Positions 1 through 9,029 of a stretch of 25,624 bases of DNA are shown here, in pieces (position 1 is the stretch's first letter; each line of letters opens with the position of its first letter). The notes under the pieces are model-generated. The model saw only the letters and a program-made list of their open reading frames with translations, ran no database searches and was not told where the DNA came from. The position numbers and the translations under genes are program-made. The stretch comes from Pseudomonadota bacterium (lineage in GTDB: Bacteria > Pseudomonadota > Gammaproteobacteria > Burkholderiales > Gallionellaceae): the NCBI GenBank assembly GCA_021822115.1, contig JAJZSA010000033.1, positions 1-25,624 of the forward strand, read 5' to 3'.

Positions 1-124
1 TTATCTGGAGATCGTCAAAGCGGCGGAAAAGTGCACCGCAGGCGTGATCCATCCGGGTACGCCCTGGAACAAGAACGAACCCAACCTGGACAAGCTGCTC
101 GCCCGGGCAGCCAAGTTCAACTGA
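1..124 (+). CDS. C-terminal end of an unidentified protein (5' part outside window)
   Basis: An open frame enters from the left edge (first whole codon at base 2) and ends with TGA at 122-124, giving about 40 residues. The tail contains one cysteine in the context EKCTAGVIHPGTPWN and ends ARAAKFN. I do not recognise the family with confidence. The single Cys followed by a short hydrophobic stretch loosely resembles the last cluster ligand of a small divergent [4Fe-4S] ferredoxin, which would fit next to rnf genes, but this is a guess. It could also be the end of an unusual RnfB, which is otherwise missing from this cluster. The stop lies 15 bp before the first possible rnfC start, so it is probably in the same operon. 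Confidence 0.6.
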   Translation, partial: YLEIVKAAEKCTAGVIHPGTPWNKNEPNLDKLLARAAKFN

Positions 125-139
125 TCCAGGCAGCCAGAC

Positions 140-1594
140 ATGGATCGACCGGTTTACAGTGAGGCAGGTTCGGAAAAGGGGCTCTCTCTCCTCTCCGCGC
201 CCCCCGCGCATCCCCCCTTGGCGGAAGACTCAACACCTTCCCACGGGCTTGCCTCACTTTTTTCTTCCTGGCGCCGCGGCAGTTTCAAACGCGGCGTCCA
301 TCCCGCGCCGCACAAGGGCACGCTGGATCAGCCGATCAAGCGCATGCCTTTTCCGCGCAAGCTGGTGTTGCCGCTGGCGCAGCACATCGGCAAACCTTCG
401 GTACCGCTGGTCGCCGTGGGCGAGGAAGTGGTACGCGGTCAATTGATCGCGCGTGCCGATGGCGCCTTGTCCGCGCCCATCCATGCGCCCGCCGATGGCG
501 TGATCGAAGCCATCACCCCGCAACCCAATACGCGCGGTCTGTGGACCGATGCCATCGTGCTGCGCGTGTACGAAGCCTCGACGCAGGAAGTGCGCTGGGG
601 CGAGCCGCAGGACATCGAGGCGATGGATCATGCGCAGTTGATCGCCGCCATCCAGCAGATCGGCATGGTGGGTCTGGGAGGCGCTACCTTCCCCAGTCAT
701 GCCAAGCTCAACGTGCCGGCCGACAAGGCGGTGCATACGCTGATCGTCAACGGCTGCGAATGCGAGCCCTACCTCACCTGCGATTACAAGCTGATGCGCG
801 AATGGCCGCGCGAGCTGATCCTGGGTACGCGCATCGCCATGCGCGCCAGCGGTGCCACACGCGCCATCATCGGCGTGGAAGACAACAAGCTGGATGCGCT
901 GGAAGCCTTGCGTCCGCATCTGCCAGCTGACGGCAGCATCACCGTACAAGCCGTCGTCACCAAGTATCCGCAAGGCGCGGAGAAGATGCTGATCAAATCG
1001 CTGCTCGGTCTCGATGTGCCGGCCGGTGGCCTGCCCAGCCAGCTCGGGCTGGTGGTGCACAACGTGGGTACGCTGGCCTTGCTCGGCAAGCTGCTGCCGC
1101 GCGGGCAGGGCCTGATCGAGCGCGTGGTGACACTGGCCGGCCCCGGCATCAAGAAGCCGGGCGATTACTGGGTGCCCTTCGGTGTAACTTTGCGCAGTAT
1201 TCTCGACTGGGCGGGCGATCCGGATTGTCAGGAGCGCGAGGTCATCCTCGGCGGGCCGATGATGGGGCAAGCCGCCAGCACGCTGGACATCCCGGTGAGC
1301 AAGGGCACCTCCGGCATCCTGGTGTTCGACAAGCGCATGCTGGAGCCGATCACGAAGCAGAGCTGGCCGTGCATCCATTGCTCGGAATGCGTGAACGTGT
1401 GTCCGATGGGACTGAATCCCTCACAGCTCGGCATGCTGTCGGCTAAACTGGAGTTCGACGAGATGGCCGAGCGTCATCATCTCGGCGATTGCTTCGAATG
1501 CGGCTGTTGCAGCTATGTGTGCCCGTCGCACATCCCGCTGGTACAACAGTTCCGCGCGGCCAAGGCATTCCTGCGAGAAAGGAAACCGTTGTGA
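140..1594 (+). CDS. rnfC: Ion-translocating Rnf/Rsx complex subunit C (NADH/ferredoxin-side iron-sulfur flavoprotein)
   Basis: RnfC is the peripheral cytoplasmic subunit that exchanges electrons with NAD(H) and passes them to the membrane part of Rnf. The sequence shows the family landmarks in order: GVHPAPHK near residue 50, the FMN/NADH-region motif GLGGATFPSHAKL, the NGCECEPYLT segment, and two [4Fe-4S] motifs, Cys411/414/417/421 (CIHCSECVNVCP) and Cys451/454/457/461 (CFECGCCSYVCP). It ends soon after the second motif, so it is the short form without the long repetitive C-terminal tail of E. coli RsxC. The first about 45 residues from the ATG at 140 are Pro/Ser-rich and unlike the family. 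The true start may lie downstream at a non-ATG codon, or this strain has an added N-terminus. The stop overlaps the rnfD start. Confidence 0.93.
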   Translation: MDRPVYSEAGSEKGLSLLSAPPAHPPLAEDSTPSHGLASLFSSWRRGSFKRGVHPAPHKGTLDQPIKRMPFPRKLVLPLAQHIGKPSVPLVAVGEEVVRGQLIARADGALSAPIHAPADGVIEAITPQPNTRGLWTDAIVLRVYEASTQEVRWGEPQDIEAMDHAQLIAAIQQIGMVGLGGATFPSHAKLNVPADKAVHTLIVNGCECEPYLTCDYKLMREWPRELILGTRIAMRASGATRAIIGVEDNKLDALEALRPHLPADGSITVQAVVTKYPQGAEKMLIKSLLGLDVPAGGLPSQLGLVVHNVGTLALLGKLLPRGQGLIERVVTLAGPGIKKPGDYWVPFGVTLRSILDWAGDPDCQEREVILGGPMMGQAASTLDIPVSKGTSGILVFDKRMLEPITKQSWPCIHCSECVNVCPMGLNPSQLGMLSAKLEFDEMAERHHLGDCFECGCCSYVCPSHIPLVQQFRAAKAFLRERKPL

Positions 1595-2619
1595 GCATGC
1601 AACTGCGCGCCTCGCCGCACCTGCACAGCGGGCGCGACGTCCCTACCATCATGCGCCATGTGGTGTATGCGCTGCTGCCGGTGTGCGCTTTCTCGATCTG
1701 GCAATACGGCCTGTCCTCGCTGGCGCTGATCGTCACCGTCACCCTGTCCTGCCTGTTCGCCGAACGTGTTTCCAACAAGCTGTCCGGTACGGTGAACACC
1801 CTGTCCGACTGGAGCGCCACCATCACCGGCGTGCTGCTCGCGTTGTCGTTGCCGCCGGCCTTCCCGTTGTGGATGGGAGCGGTGGCCGGGCTGACTGCGG
1901 TATGGCTGGGCAAATCGCTGTTCGGTGGGCTGGGGCATAACCCGTTCAATCCGGCGCTGGTCGGCCGCGCCTTCGTGCAAGCAGCCTTCCCCACCGCCAT
2001 CACCACCTGGGCGCCGGCCTTCGCGCCGCAACGCTTCACCGAATTCATCCCGTCCACGCTGACCTTGCCGTTGATGCAGCCGAACGACATCAGCGCCTGG
2101 GTGGCCGCCAATATGGTGGATGGTTTCACCGGTGCCACGCCGCTGGCGCGCTGGAAATTCGAGCACTTCGTCTATCCGGTGCAGGACATGCTGACCGGTG
2201 CGGCCACCGCTTCCACCGGCGAGTCGTCGGCCTTGCTGTTGCTGCTGTGCGGCCTGTACCTGATCGCGCGCAAGTTCATGGACTGGCGCATCCCGGTGGC
2301 GGTGATCGGCAGTGCCTTGCTGCTGGCGCTGGCCTTCCGCCTGCTGGGCGGTGACGAGTATCCGCCGGTGCATCTGGTGTTGCTGTCCGGCGGCCTGATG
2401 CTGGGCGCATTGTTCATGGCCACCGACATGGCGACCTCGCCGGTGAGCCCGCGCGCGGTGTGGCTGTATGGCGCGGTCATCGGCGTAGTGACCATATTGA
2501 TCCGCTACTTCGGCGGCCTCACCGAAGGGGTGATGTACGCCATCCTGTTCGGCAACGCGCTGGCGCCGCTGCTGGATAAATATCTGCAACCGAAGGTGTT
2601 TGGCGGGGGGCGCAAATGA
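1591..2619 (+). CDS. rnfD: Rnf complex subunit D, membrane flavoprotein with covalent FMN
   Basis: RnfD is a polytopic inner-membrane subunit carrying FMN bound covalently to a threonine through a phosphoester. The protein (342 aa) is largely hydrophobic and has the flavinylation motif DGFTGAT, with the acceptor expected to be Thr183. Family segments GLGHNPFNPALVGRAF and the C-terminal FGGLTEGVMYAIL are also present. The start is GTG at 1591, which overlaps the rnfC stop, or ATG at 1597; an AGAAAGGAAA ribosome site at about 1576-1585 serves either. The open frame continues upstream to 1489, but that part lies inside rnfC and is not family-like. No ApbE flavin transferase, needed to attach this FMN, is in the window. 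It is followed by an 88-bp gap holding a hairpin. Confidence 0.94.
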   Translation: MSMQLRASPHLHSGRDVPTIMRHVVYALLPVCAFSIWQYGLSSLALIVTVTLSCLFAERVSNKLSGTVNTLSDWSATITGVLLALSLPPAFPLWMGAVAGLTAVWLGKSLFGGLGHNPFNPALVGRAFVQAAFPTAITTWAPAFAPQRFTEFIPSTLTLPLMQPNDISAWVAANMVDGFTGATPLARWKFEHFVYPVQDMLTGAATASTGESSALLLLLCGLYLIARKFMDWRIPVAVIGSALLLALAFRLLGGDEYPPVHLVLLSGGLMLGALFMATDMATSPVSPRAVWLYGAVIGVVTILIRYFGGLTEGVMYAILFGNALAPLLDKYLQPKVFGGGRK

Positions 2620-2642
2620 ATGACATGAGCCTGACATTTGCG

Positions 2643-2670
2643 CCCCCTCTCCCGCAAGCGGGCGAGGGGG
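2643..2670 (+). repeat. GC-rich hairpin between rnfD and rnfG
   Basis: Arms CCCCCTCTCCCGC (2643-2655) and GCGGGCGAGGGGG (2658-2670) pair with one mismatch around a two-base AA turn. No run of T follows, so it does not look like an intrinsic terminator. It sits in the only sizeable gap of the rnf operon. It could be a dispersed palindromic repeat, an mRNA-stability element, or a partial attenuator setting the level of rnfGEA below that of rnfCD. Only the structure itself is seen in the sequence. Confidence 0.7.
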
Positions 2671-2707
2671 CAAACGCCATGCTGCGCATCTATTTTGGAG
2701 TCCTGAG

Positions 2708-3406
2708 ATGAGCAACGGCACGCCGATGAATTTCACGCCGCCGCCGGTGAACAGCCTGCGTCTGGTGCGCACGCTGATGGGGGTGACCGCTTTGTGCGGC
2801 GGGCTGATCGTGGCGGTGTGGCAATGGACGCAACCGGCCATCGCGGCCAACAAGAAGGTGGTGCTGGAGCGCAGTGTGCGCGCGTTGATCCCCAACGCCG
2901 CCGAGATCGTGGAGTACGATGCGAGCAGCCAGGGCATCGCTCCCGCCAAGGGCGATCCGGCCGAGGGTGCCATCCGGTTCTATGCCGCCTATGACCAGGA
3001 CGGGCAGCTCGCCGCCATCGCAGCCGAAGGTGCCGCGCGCGGCTATGCCGATACCGTGCGTGTGCTGTACGGTTACCGCCCGGATTGCGAATGCATCTTC
3101 GGTATCCGCGTCACGCAGATGCGCGAGACGCCGGGCATCGGCGACAAGATCATCACCGACCCGGCGTTCCTGAAGAATTTCGAGCAGCTGGACGTGAGCG
3201 TGACGCAGGACATGAAGTCGCTGTACAACGCGGTGAAGACGGTGAAACATGGCACCAAGCAGTTCGGCTGGGAGATCGATGCCATCGCGGGTGCGACCAT
3301 CACCAGCAAGGCGGTGGGGCGTGGCATCAACGACAGCGTGCAGAAACTGCTGCCCTGGCTGAAGCCGCACTTGGCGCAACTGGAGCGGAAAGGAGGCGCG
3401 CAATGA
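2708..3406 (+). CDS. rnfG: Rnf complex subunit G, periplasm-facing flavoprotein with covalent FMN
   Basis: RnfG has one N-terminal membrane anchor and a periplasmic FMN-binding domain that relays electrons within Rnf. The 232-aa protein has a hydrophobic stretch at about residues 25-45 (LMGVTALCGGLIVAV), the sequence ETPGIGDKI typical of RnfG/NqrC proteins, and the flavinylation site DAIAGATITS near residues 191-200, with Thr197 the likely acceptor. The usual motif is Dxx(S/T)GAT; here Ala replaces the Ser/Thr before GAT, a mild deviation. The start ATG at 2708 is preceded by TTTTGGAGTCCTGAG, a fair ribosome site. The stop overlaps the rnfE start (ATGA). Confidence 0.93.
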   Translation: MSNGTPMNFTPPPVNSLRLVRTLMGVTALCGGLIVAVWQWTQPAIAANKKVVLERSVRALIPNAAEIVEYDASSQGIAPAKGDPAEGAIRFYAAYDQDGQLAAIAAEGAARGYADTVRVLYGYRPDCECIFGIRVTQMRETPGIGDKIITDPAFLKNFEQLDVSVTQDMKSLYNAVKTVKHGTKQFGWEIDAIAGATITSKAVGRGINDSVQKLLPWLKPHLAQLERKGGAQ

Positions 3407-4029
3407 GCGGCCAACCCCTGCAAGCGAGCAACATGGAACAGTTGCTGGAAGGCATCTGGAAACAGAATCCGGTGTTCGTGATGACGCTGGGCATGTGCCC
3501 CACACTGGCGGTGACGGTATCGGGGTTCAATTCTCTGGGCATGGGCGTCGCCACCGCCTTCGTGCTGGTGTTCTCGTGCGGACTGATCTCGCTGCTGCGC
3601 AACTTCATCCCCAAGGAAGTGCGTATCGCGACCTACATCGTGATCATCGCGACCTTCGTCACACTGGTCGATTACATCATCCAGGCGGTGAGCCTCGCGC
3701 TGTACGACGCGCTGGGTGCGTTCATCCAGTTGATCGTGGTGAACTGCATCATCCTCGGCCGTGCCGAGGCGCATGCAGCGAAGAACCCGCCGCTGCCGGC
3801 CATGCTGAACGCGCTGGGCATGGGCATCGGCTTCACCATCGGCCTGCTGGCGCTGGGCTGCGTGCGCGAGATCCTTGGCGCGGGCCAGTTGTTCGGCGTC
3901 TCGCTGTTCGGTGCCAACTTCCAGCCATGGGTGGTGATGGTGCTGCCGCCGGGCGGGTTCTTCGTGCTGGGCGGCTGGCTGCTGCTGTTCGCCTGGTGGG
4001 CAAAACGCAAGGAGACGTCCCATGGATGA
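3403..4029 (+). CDS. rnfE: Rnf complex subunit E, integral membrane protein
   Basis: RnfE pairs with RnfA to form the membrane core of Rnf. In the family, two cysteines from each protein hold an intramembrane iron-sulfur centre. In this 208-aa protein they are visible as Cys32 (LGMCPTLAV) and Cys115 (VVNCIILGRAEA). The NCIxxGRAEAxAA signature separates RnfE from RnfA. Six hydrophobic segments are apparent. The start ATG at 3403 has a strong AGGAGG site at 3391-3396 and overlaps the rnfG stop by 4 bases. The same frame stays open back to 3085 inside rnfG, but the strong ribosome site and family length fix the start here. It overlaps rnfA by 8 bases. Confidence 0.95.
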   Translation: MSGQPLQASNMEQLLEGIWKQNPVFVMTLGMCPTLAVTVSGFNSLGMGVATAFVLVFSCGLISLLRNFIPKEVRIATYIVIIATFVTLVDYIIQAVSLALYDALGAFIQLIVVNCIILGRAEAHAAKNPPLPAMLNALGMGIGFTIGLLALGCVREILGAGQLFGVSLFGANFQPWVVMVLPPGGFFVLGGWLLLFAWWAKRKETSHG

Positions 4030-4606
4030 AACGCTAAGCCAGATATTCATCATCACGCTGCTGTCCAGCAACTTCGTGCTGGCGATGTTCCTCGGCCTGT
4101 GCCCCTTCCTCGGCGTGTCCGGCAGGCTGGATACGGCGGTGCCGATGGGCATAGCCACCAGCCTCGTGATGCTGGTCGCATCGCTGTGCGCCTACGGACT
4201 GAACTCGCTACTCGGCTACTTCGAACTGGAGTTCCTGCGCTTGATCGCCTACATCGTGGTGATCGCCTCCACCGTGCAACTGGTGGAGATGGCGATGAAA
4301 AAATTCTCTCCCGCCCTGTTCCGTGCGCTGGGCATCTATCTGCCGCTGATCACCACCAACTGCGCGGTACTGGGCGTGGCGCTGTTCCAGACTGCGCGCG
4401 GTTACGACCTCGGCCAGTCGCTCGCCTTCAGCTTGGGCGGCGGCGCCGGGTTCACGCTGGCGCTGGTGCTGATGGCGGGGGTGCGCGAACGCCTGAAGCT
4501 GTCGGACATCCCCGGCGTGATGCACGGCACTGCGTTGTCGCTGATGCTGGCCGGCCTGCTGTCGTTGGCCTTCATGGGCTTCGGCGGCATCGGGGTGTCA
4601 CGATGA
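4022..4606 (+). CDS. rnfA: Rnf complex subunit A, integral membrane protein
   Basis: RnfA is the homologous partner of RnfE in the membrane core. The 194-aa protein has six hydrophobic segments and the two expected cluster cysteines, Cys27 (LGLCPFLGVS) and Cys114 (TTNCAVLGVAL), plus the conserved C-terminal LAFMGFGGI. Length and motifs match E. coli RsxA closely. The ribosome site is AAGGAGA just before the ATG, inside the end of rnfE. The stop overlaps the start of the small Cys-rich gene (ATGA). Rnf operons of enteric and purple bacteria begin with rnfA; here it is the last canonical rnf gene, as in the rnfCDGEAB operons of clostridia and acetogens, but no rnfB follows. Confidence 0.95.
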   Translation: MDETLSQIFIITLLSSNFVLAMFLGLCPFLGVSGRLDTAVPMGIATSLVMLVASLCAYGLNSLLGYFELEFLRLIAYIVVIASTVQLVEMAMKKFSPALFRALGIYLPLITTNCAVLGVALFQTARGYDLGQSLAFSLGGGAGFTLALVLMAGVRERLKLSDIPGVMHGTALSLMLAGLLSLAFMGFGGIGVSR

Positions 4607-4800
4607 AATACCTGGTCACCCTGCTGCTGCTGCCGACACTGGTATTGCTCTGGATCGGGGTGCAGCACGCTGCACGCAGCTTCGCCGCACGCCATCCCGA
4701 ATTCGGCCCGGCGCGCGAAGAAGGGGAAGAAGGCTGTGGTGGCTGCGGCGGTGGCGGCCATTGCTCCAATCATTGTGTGAGCAGCGCTCATCATCACTAG
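4603..4800 (+). CDS. Small membrane-anchored Cys/His-rich protein coupled to rnfA; possible iron-sulfur assembly factor for Rnf
   Basis: This 65-residue protein has one hydrophobic N-terminal helix (residues 2-20, KYLVTLLLLPTLVLLWIGV), a short charged linker, and a Cys/His cluster at the end: Cys45, Cys48, His53, Cys54, His57, Cys58 and a terminal HHH. Its ATG overlaps the rnfA stop, so translation should be coupled and the gene belongs to the rnf operon. I do not recognise a named family. The layout (one helix, then a glycine-rich four-cysteine tail) recalls NqrM (DUF539), which is needed to mature the intramembrane iron centre of the related Na+-NQR. By analogy it could deliver iron to the RnfA/RnfE centre; this is inference. 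A general metal-binding role is an alternative. Confidence 0.85.
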   Translation: MKYLVTLLLLPTLVLLWIGVQHAARSFAARHPEFGPAREEGEEGCGGCGGGGHCSNHCVSSAHHH

Positions 4801-4826
4801 CAAGTTCTTAACGAGGGAGAAACAGC

Positions 4827-7193
<2,367 letters not shown>

Positions 7194-7214
7194 GCGGCCA
7201 CCCTGTTCGCCCGT

Positions 7215-7250
7215 CCCCCCGCTATCTCTCCCTTTCTCCTCGGCGGGGGG
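7215..7250 (+). repeat. GC inverted repeat downstream of ppsA
   Basis: Arms CCCCCCGC (7215-7222) and GCGGGGGG (7243-7250) are perfectly complementary around a 20-base pyrimidine-rich loop, 21 bp after the ppsA stop. A stem of this strength could slow or end transcription of the ppsA mRNA. However, the loop is long and no T run follows, so a classical intrinsic terminator is not supported. Confidence 0.45.
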
Positions 7251-7294
7251 CGCCGGGCCCTTGATCTGTAGCGGTTCTGTGGCATGGAGTGCCA

Positions 7295-7345
7295 TTCAGT
7301 CATGCGACTTAATCATTTGACTTAATCGTTTGACTGAAATATCGT
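7295..7345 (+). promoter_or_regulatory. Promoter and probable operator of the TetR-RND operon
   Basis: A plausible sigma70 promoter is TTGACT (7317-7322), a 17-base spacer, and TATCGT (7340-7345). It is embedded in repeats: a 13-bp tandem direct repeat GACTTAATCATTT / GACTTAATCGTTT (7306-7318, 7319-7331) plus a third partial GACT, and outer inverted arms TTCAGTCA (7295-7302) and TGACTGAA (7331-7338). Repeats covering the -35 and spacer just upstream of a TetR-family gene are what an autorepression operator looks like. The repeats are seen directly; binding by the adjacent regulator is inferred. Confidence 0.65.
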
Positions 7346-7375
7346 GCGCGCCTTCACTGGTCATTCGGAGTGGGT

Positions 7376-8098
7376 GTGAGCAAAGCCGCAGACAAACCTT
7401 GTTGTCCCCTGATGGAGATGGCCCAGCGTCTGCTGGGGCATGAGCCCAGTTCGCAGGAGGAGACGCGCTGGCGCCTGTTGCAGGCGGCCACCGAGGTGTT
7501 CGCCGAGGTCGGCTACCGCGCTGCGACCACGCGTGAGATCGCCAGCCGTGCCGGGGTCAACCTGGCTTCCATCCATTACCACTTCGGTGACAAGGCCACG
7601 CTCTACCGCGAGGTGTTCCGTCTGCCGTTCCTGAACGAGTGCAACACCTTCGCCACGCTGGACATCGCCCAGGCCTCGCTGGACGAAGCGCTGCGTGCGT
7701 TCTATCTCTGGATCTTTCCACCAGCCGCGGAAGAGGATCCCATGATGGGCCATTTCCTGCGCCTGCATGCACGGGAAGAGGGCGATCCCAGTGGCATGCT
7801 GGGCGATGCGCATGTGCAGGATTTCCGCCCCAATCACGACAAACTGATGCAATTGATCTGCCGCGAACTGGGCTTGCCGGCGCCGGACGACGAAGCGATC
7901 CGTCTGGGCTTCTGTCTGGCCGGACTGGGCACGGTGTATCTGCATGGCGGACGCGCCGTGGCGGAAACCTTCGCGCCACAACTGGTCACCGGCGTACCGG
8001 CGCGCGAGCAGATGGTCGAACGGCTGGTGGACTATGCACGGATCTTGATCGCAGGCGAACGCGCAAGGCGCGCAGAACAACAAAAGGAAAACGCATGA
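7376..8098 (+). CDS. TetR-family transcriptional repressor, CecR/CerR-like, of the RND efflux operon
   Basis: A 240-aa regulator with an N-terminal TetR helix-turn-helix at about residues 30-75 (LLQAATEVFAEVGYRAATTREIA, then VNLASIHYHFGDKATLYREVF). The longer C-terminal ligand domain resembles that of the CecR/CerR type (former DUF1956), known from regulators placed beside export genes. The start is GTG at 7376, five bases after a CGGAG ribosome site; an in-frame GTG at 7370 overlaps that site and is less likely. The stop overlaps the adaptor start (ATGA), and the gene begins the TetR-adaptor-permease operon, so it probably represses its own operon through the repeats at 7295-7338. The inducing ligand cannot be read from sequence. 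Confidence 0.9.
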   Translation: MSKAADKPCCPLMEMAQRLLGHEPSSQEETRWRLLQAATEVFAEVGYRAATTREIASRAGVNLASIHYHFGDKATLYREVFRLPFLNECNTFATLDIAQASLDEALRAFYLWIFPPAAEEDPMMGHFLRLHAREEGDPSGMLGDAHVQDFRPNHDKLMQLICRELGLPAPDDEAIRLGFCLAGLGTVYLHGGRAVAETFAPQLVTGVPAREQMVERLVDYARILIAGERARRAEQQKENA

Positions 8099-9027
8099 AC
8101 AAGCTCTCAACGCTGAAGAACAATCCCTTGCTGCTGAAGCTGATGCTGGCAGCTTTGCTGCTTGTCGGCGGTGCAGCCTGGATGGTCGGCAACAGTCAGG
8201 CACAACCGCCCGAAGCGACGGCGGAAGTCCAGGGTCGCCCGGCGCTGACCGTGCGCACCGTCAGCTTGCGTACTGATCGCTGGTCGGAAACGCTGTCAGC
8301 CAATGGCAGCATCCTGCCCTGGCAGGAAGCCATCATCGGTTCGCAGTTGCAGGGCGTACGCATCGCCGAGGTGAAGGTGAGCATCGGCGACCAGGTGCAG
8401 CGCGGCGAGGTGCTGGCGACGCTGGACAATGCCATTCGCCGCGAAGGCGACGACGCGCCGCAAGGCAAGATCCTGGCGCCGGATGATGGCGTCATCTCGT
8501 CCACCAGCGCCAACGTAGGTTCCATGCCACAACCGGGGGTGGAGCTGTTCCGTTTGATCCGCAAGGGCCGTCTGGAATGGCGCGCCGAGCTGACCGCAGA
8601 CGAACTGATGCGCCTGCGCCGCGGCATGAAGGGGCATGTGGTGCTGACCGGTGGGCGCGTGTTGCACGGCTCGGTGCGCGCCATCGCGCCGGCGGTCGAT
8701 GCGCGTACGCGTTACGGTTATGCGCTGGTCGCGCTTGATGACAGTCGCGGCGTGATCGCCGGTGCCTTTGCGCGCGGCACCTTCGCGGTCAGCGAAGCAC
8801 GCAAAGTGAATTGGTTGCCGACCTCGGCGGTGATGCAACGCGGCGAGATGACTTTCGTGCTGGTGGTGGATGCTGCCGGGCGCGTGCATGAGCGAGAAGT
8901 GGTGATCGGACAGCGCAAGGATGCCAAACTGGAGATCGTGAAAGGGCTGGCCGTCGGCGAGCGCGTGGTCGAGAGCGGCGGACCGTTCCTCACCGAGGGT
9001 GATCTGGTGCAGGTGGTGAAGGAATAA
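8095..9027 (+). CDS. RND efflux periplasmic adaptor (membrane fusion protein), apparently lacking the alpha-hairpin
   Basis: The adaptor links the inner-membrane RND pump to an outer-membrane channel. An N-terminal hydrophobic segment (about residues 11-31) serves as signal or anchor; the mature part starts near Ala-Gln-Pro-Pro at 36-39. The first lipoyl half ends at GDQVQRGEVLATLDNA (to residue 113) and the second begins at KILAPDDGVISS (from residue 125). Most adaptors have 60 or more residues of coiled-coil hairpin between these halves; here only about a dozen lie between them. The 310-aa length, short for the family (often 370-400), agrees. Beta-barrel and membrane-proximal domains follow (WRAELTADELMRLRRGM; GERVVESGGPFLTEGDLV). 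It is coupled to tetR by ATGA overlap, with a GGAAAA ribosome site, and lies 2 bp before the pump gene. Confidence 0.93.
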   Translation: MNKLSTLKNNPLLLKLMLAALLLVGGAAWMVGNSQAQPPEATAEVQGRPALTVRTVSLRTDRWSETLSANGSILPWQEAIIGSQLQGVRIAEVKVSIGDQVQRGEVLATLDNAIRREGDDAPQGKILAPDDGVISSTSANVGSMPQPGVELFRLIRKGRLEWRAELTADELMRLRRGMKGHVVLTGGRVLHGSVRAIAPAVDARTRYGYALVALDDSRGVIAGAFARGTFAVSEARKVNWLPTSAVMQRGEMTFVLVVDAAGRVHEREVVIGQRKDAKLEIVKGLAVGERVVESGGPFLTEGDLVQVVKE

Positions 9028-9029
9028 GC

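Noticed and set aside
254..1378. 374-codon minus-strand frame
   Set aside because: Shadow of rnfC, with no family features.
1489..1590. Upstream extension of the rnfD frame
   Set aside because: It lies within rnfC over its second iron-sulfur motif; the GTG/ATG at 1591/1597 has a ribosome site and gives the family length.
140..4606. Na+-translocating NADH:quinone reductase (Nqr) instead of Rnf
   Set aside because: RnfC has the two ferredoxin-type CxxCxxCxxxC motifs, and gene order and subunit set match Rnf. There is no NqrA-like or NqrF-like gene.
7215..7250. Intrinsic terminator after ppsA
   Set aside because: The stem is GC-rich but has a 20-base loop and no following T run, so it is listed only as an inverted repeat.
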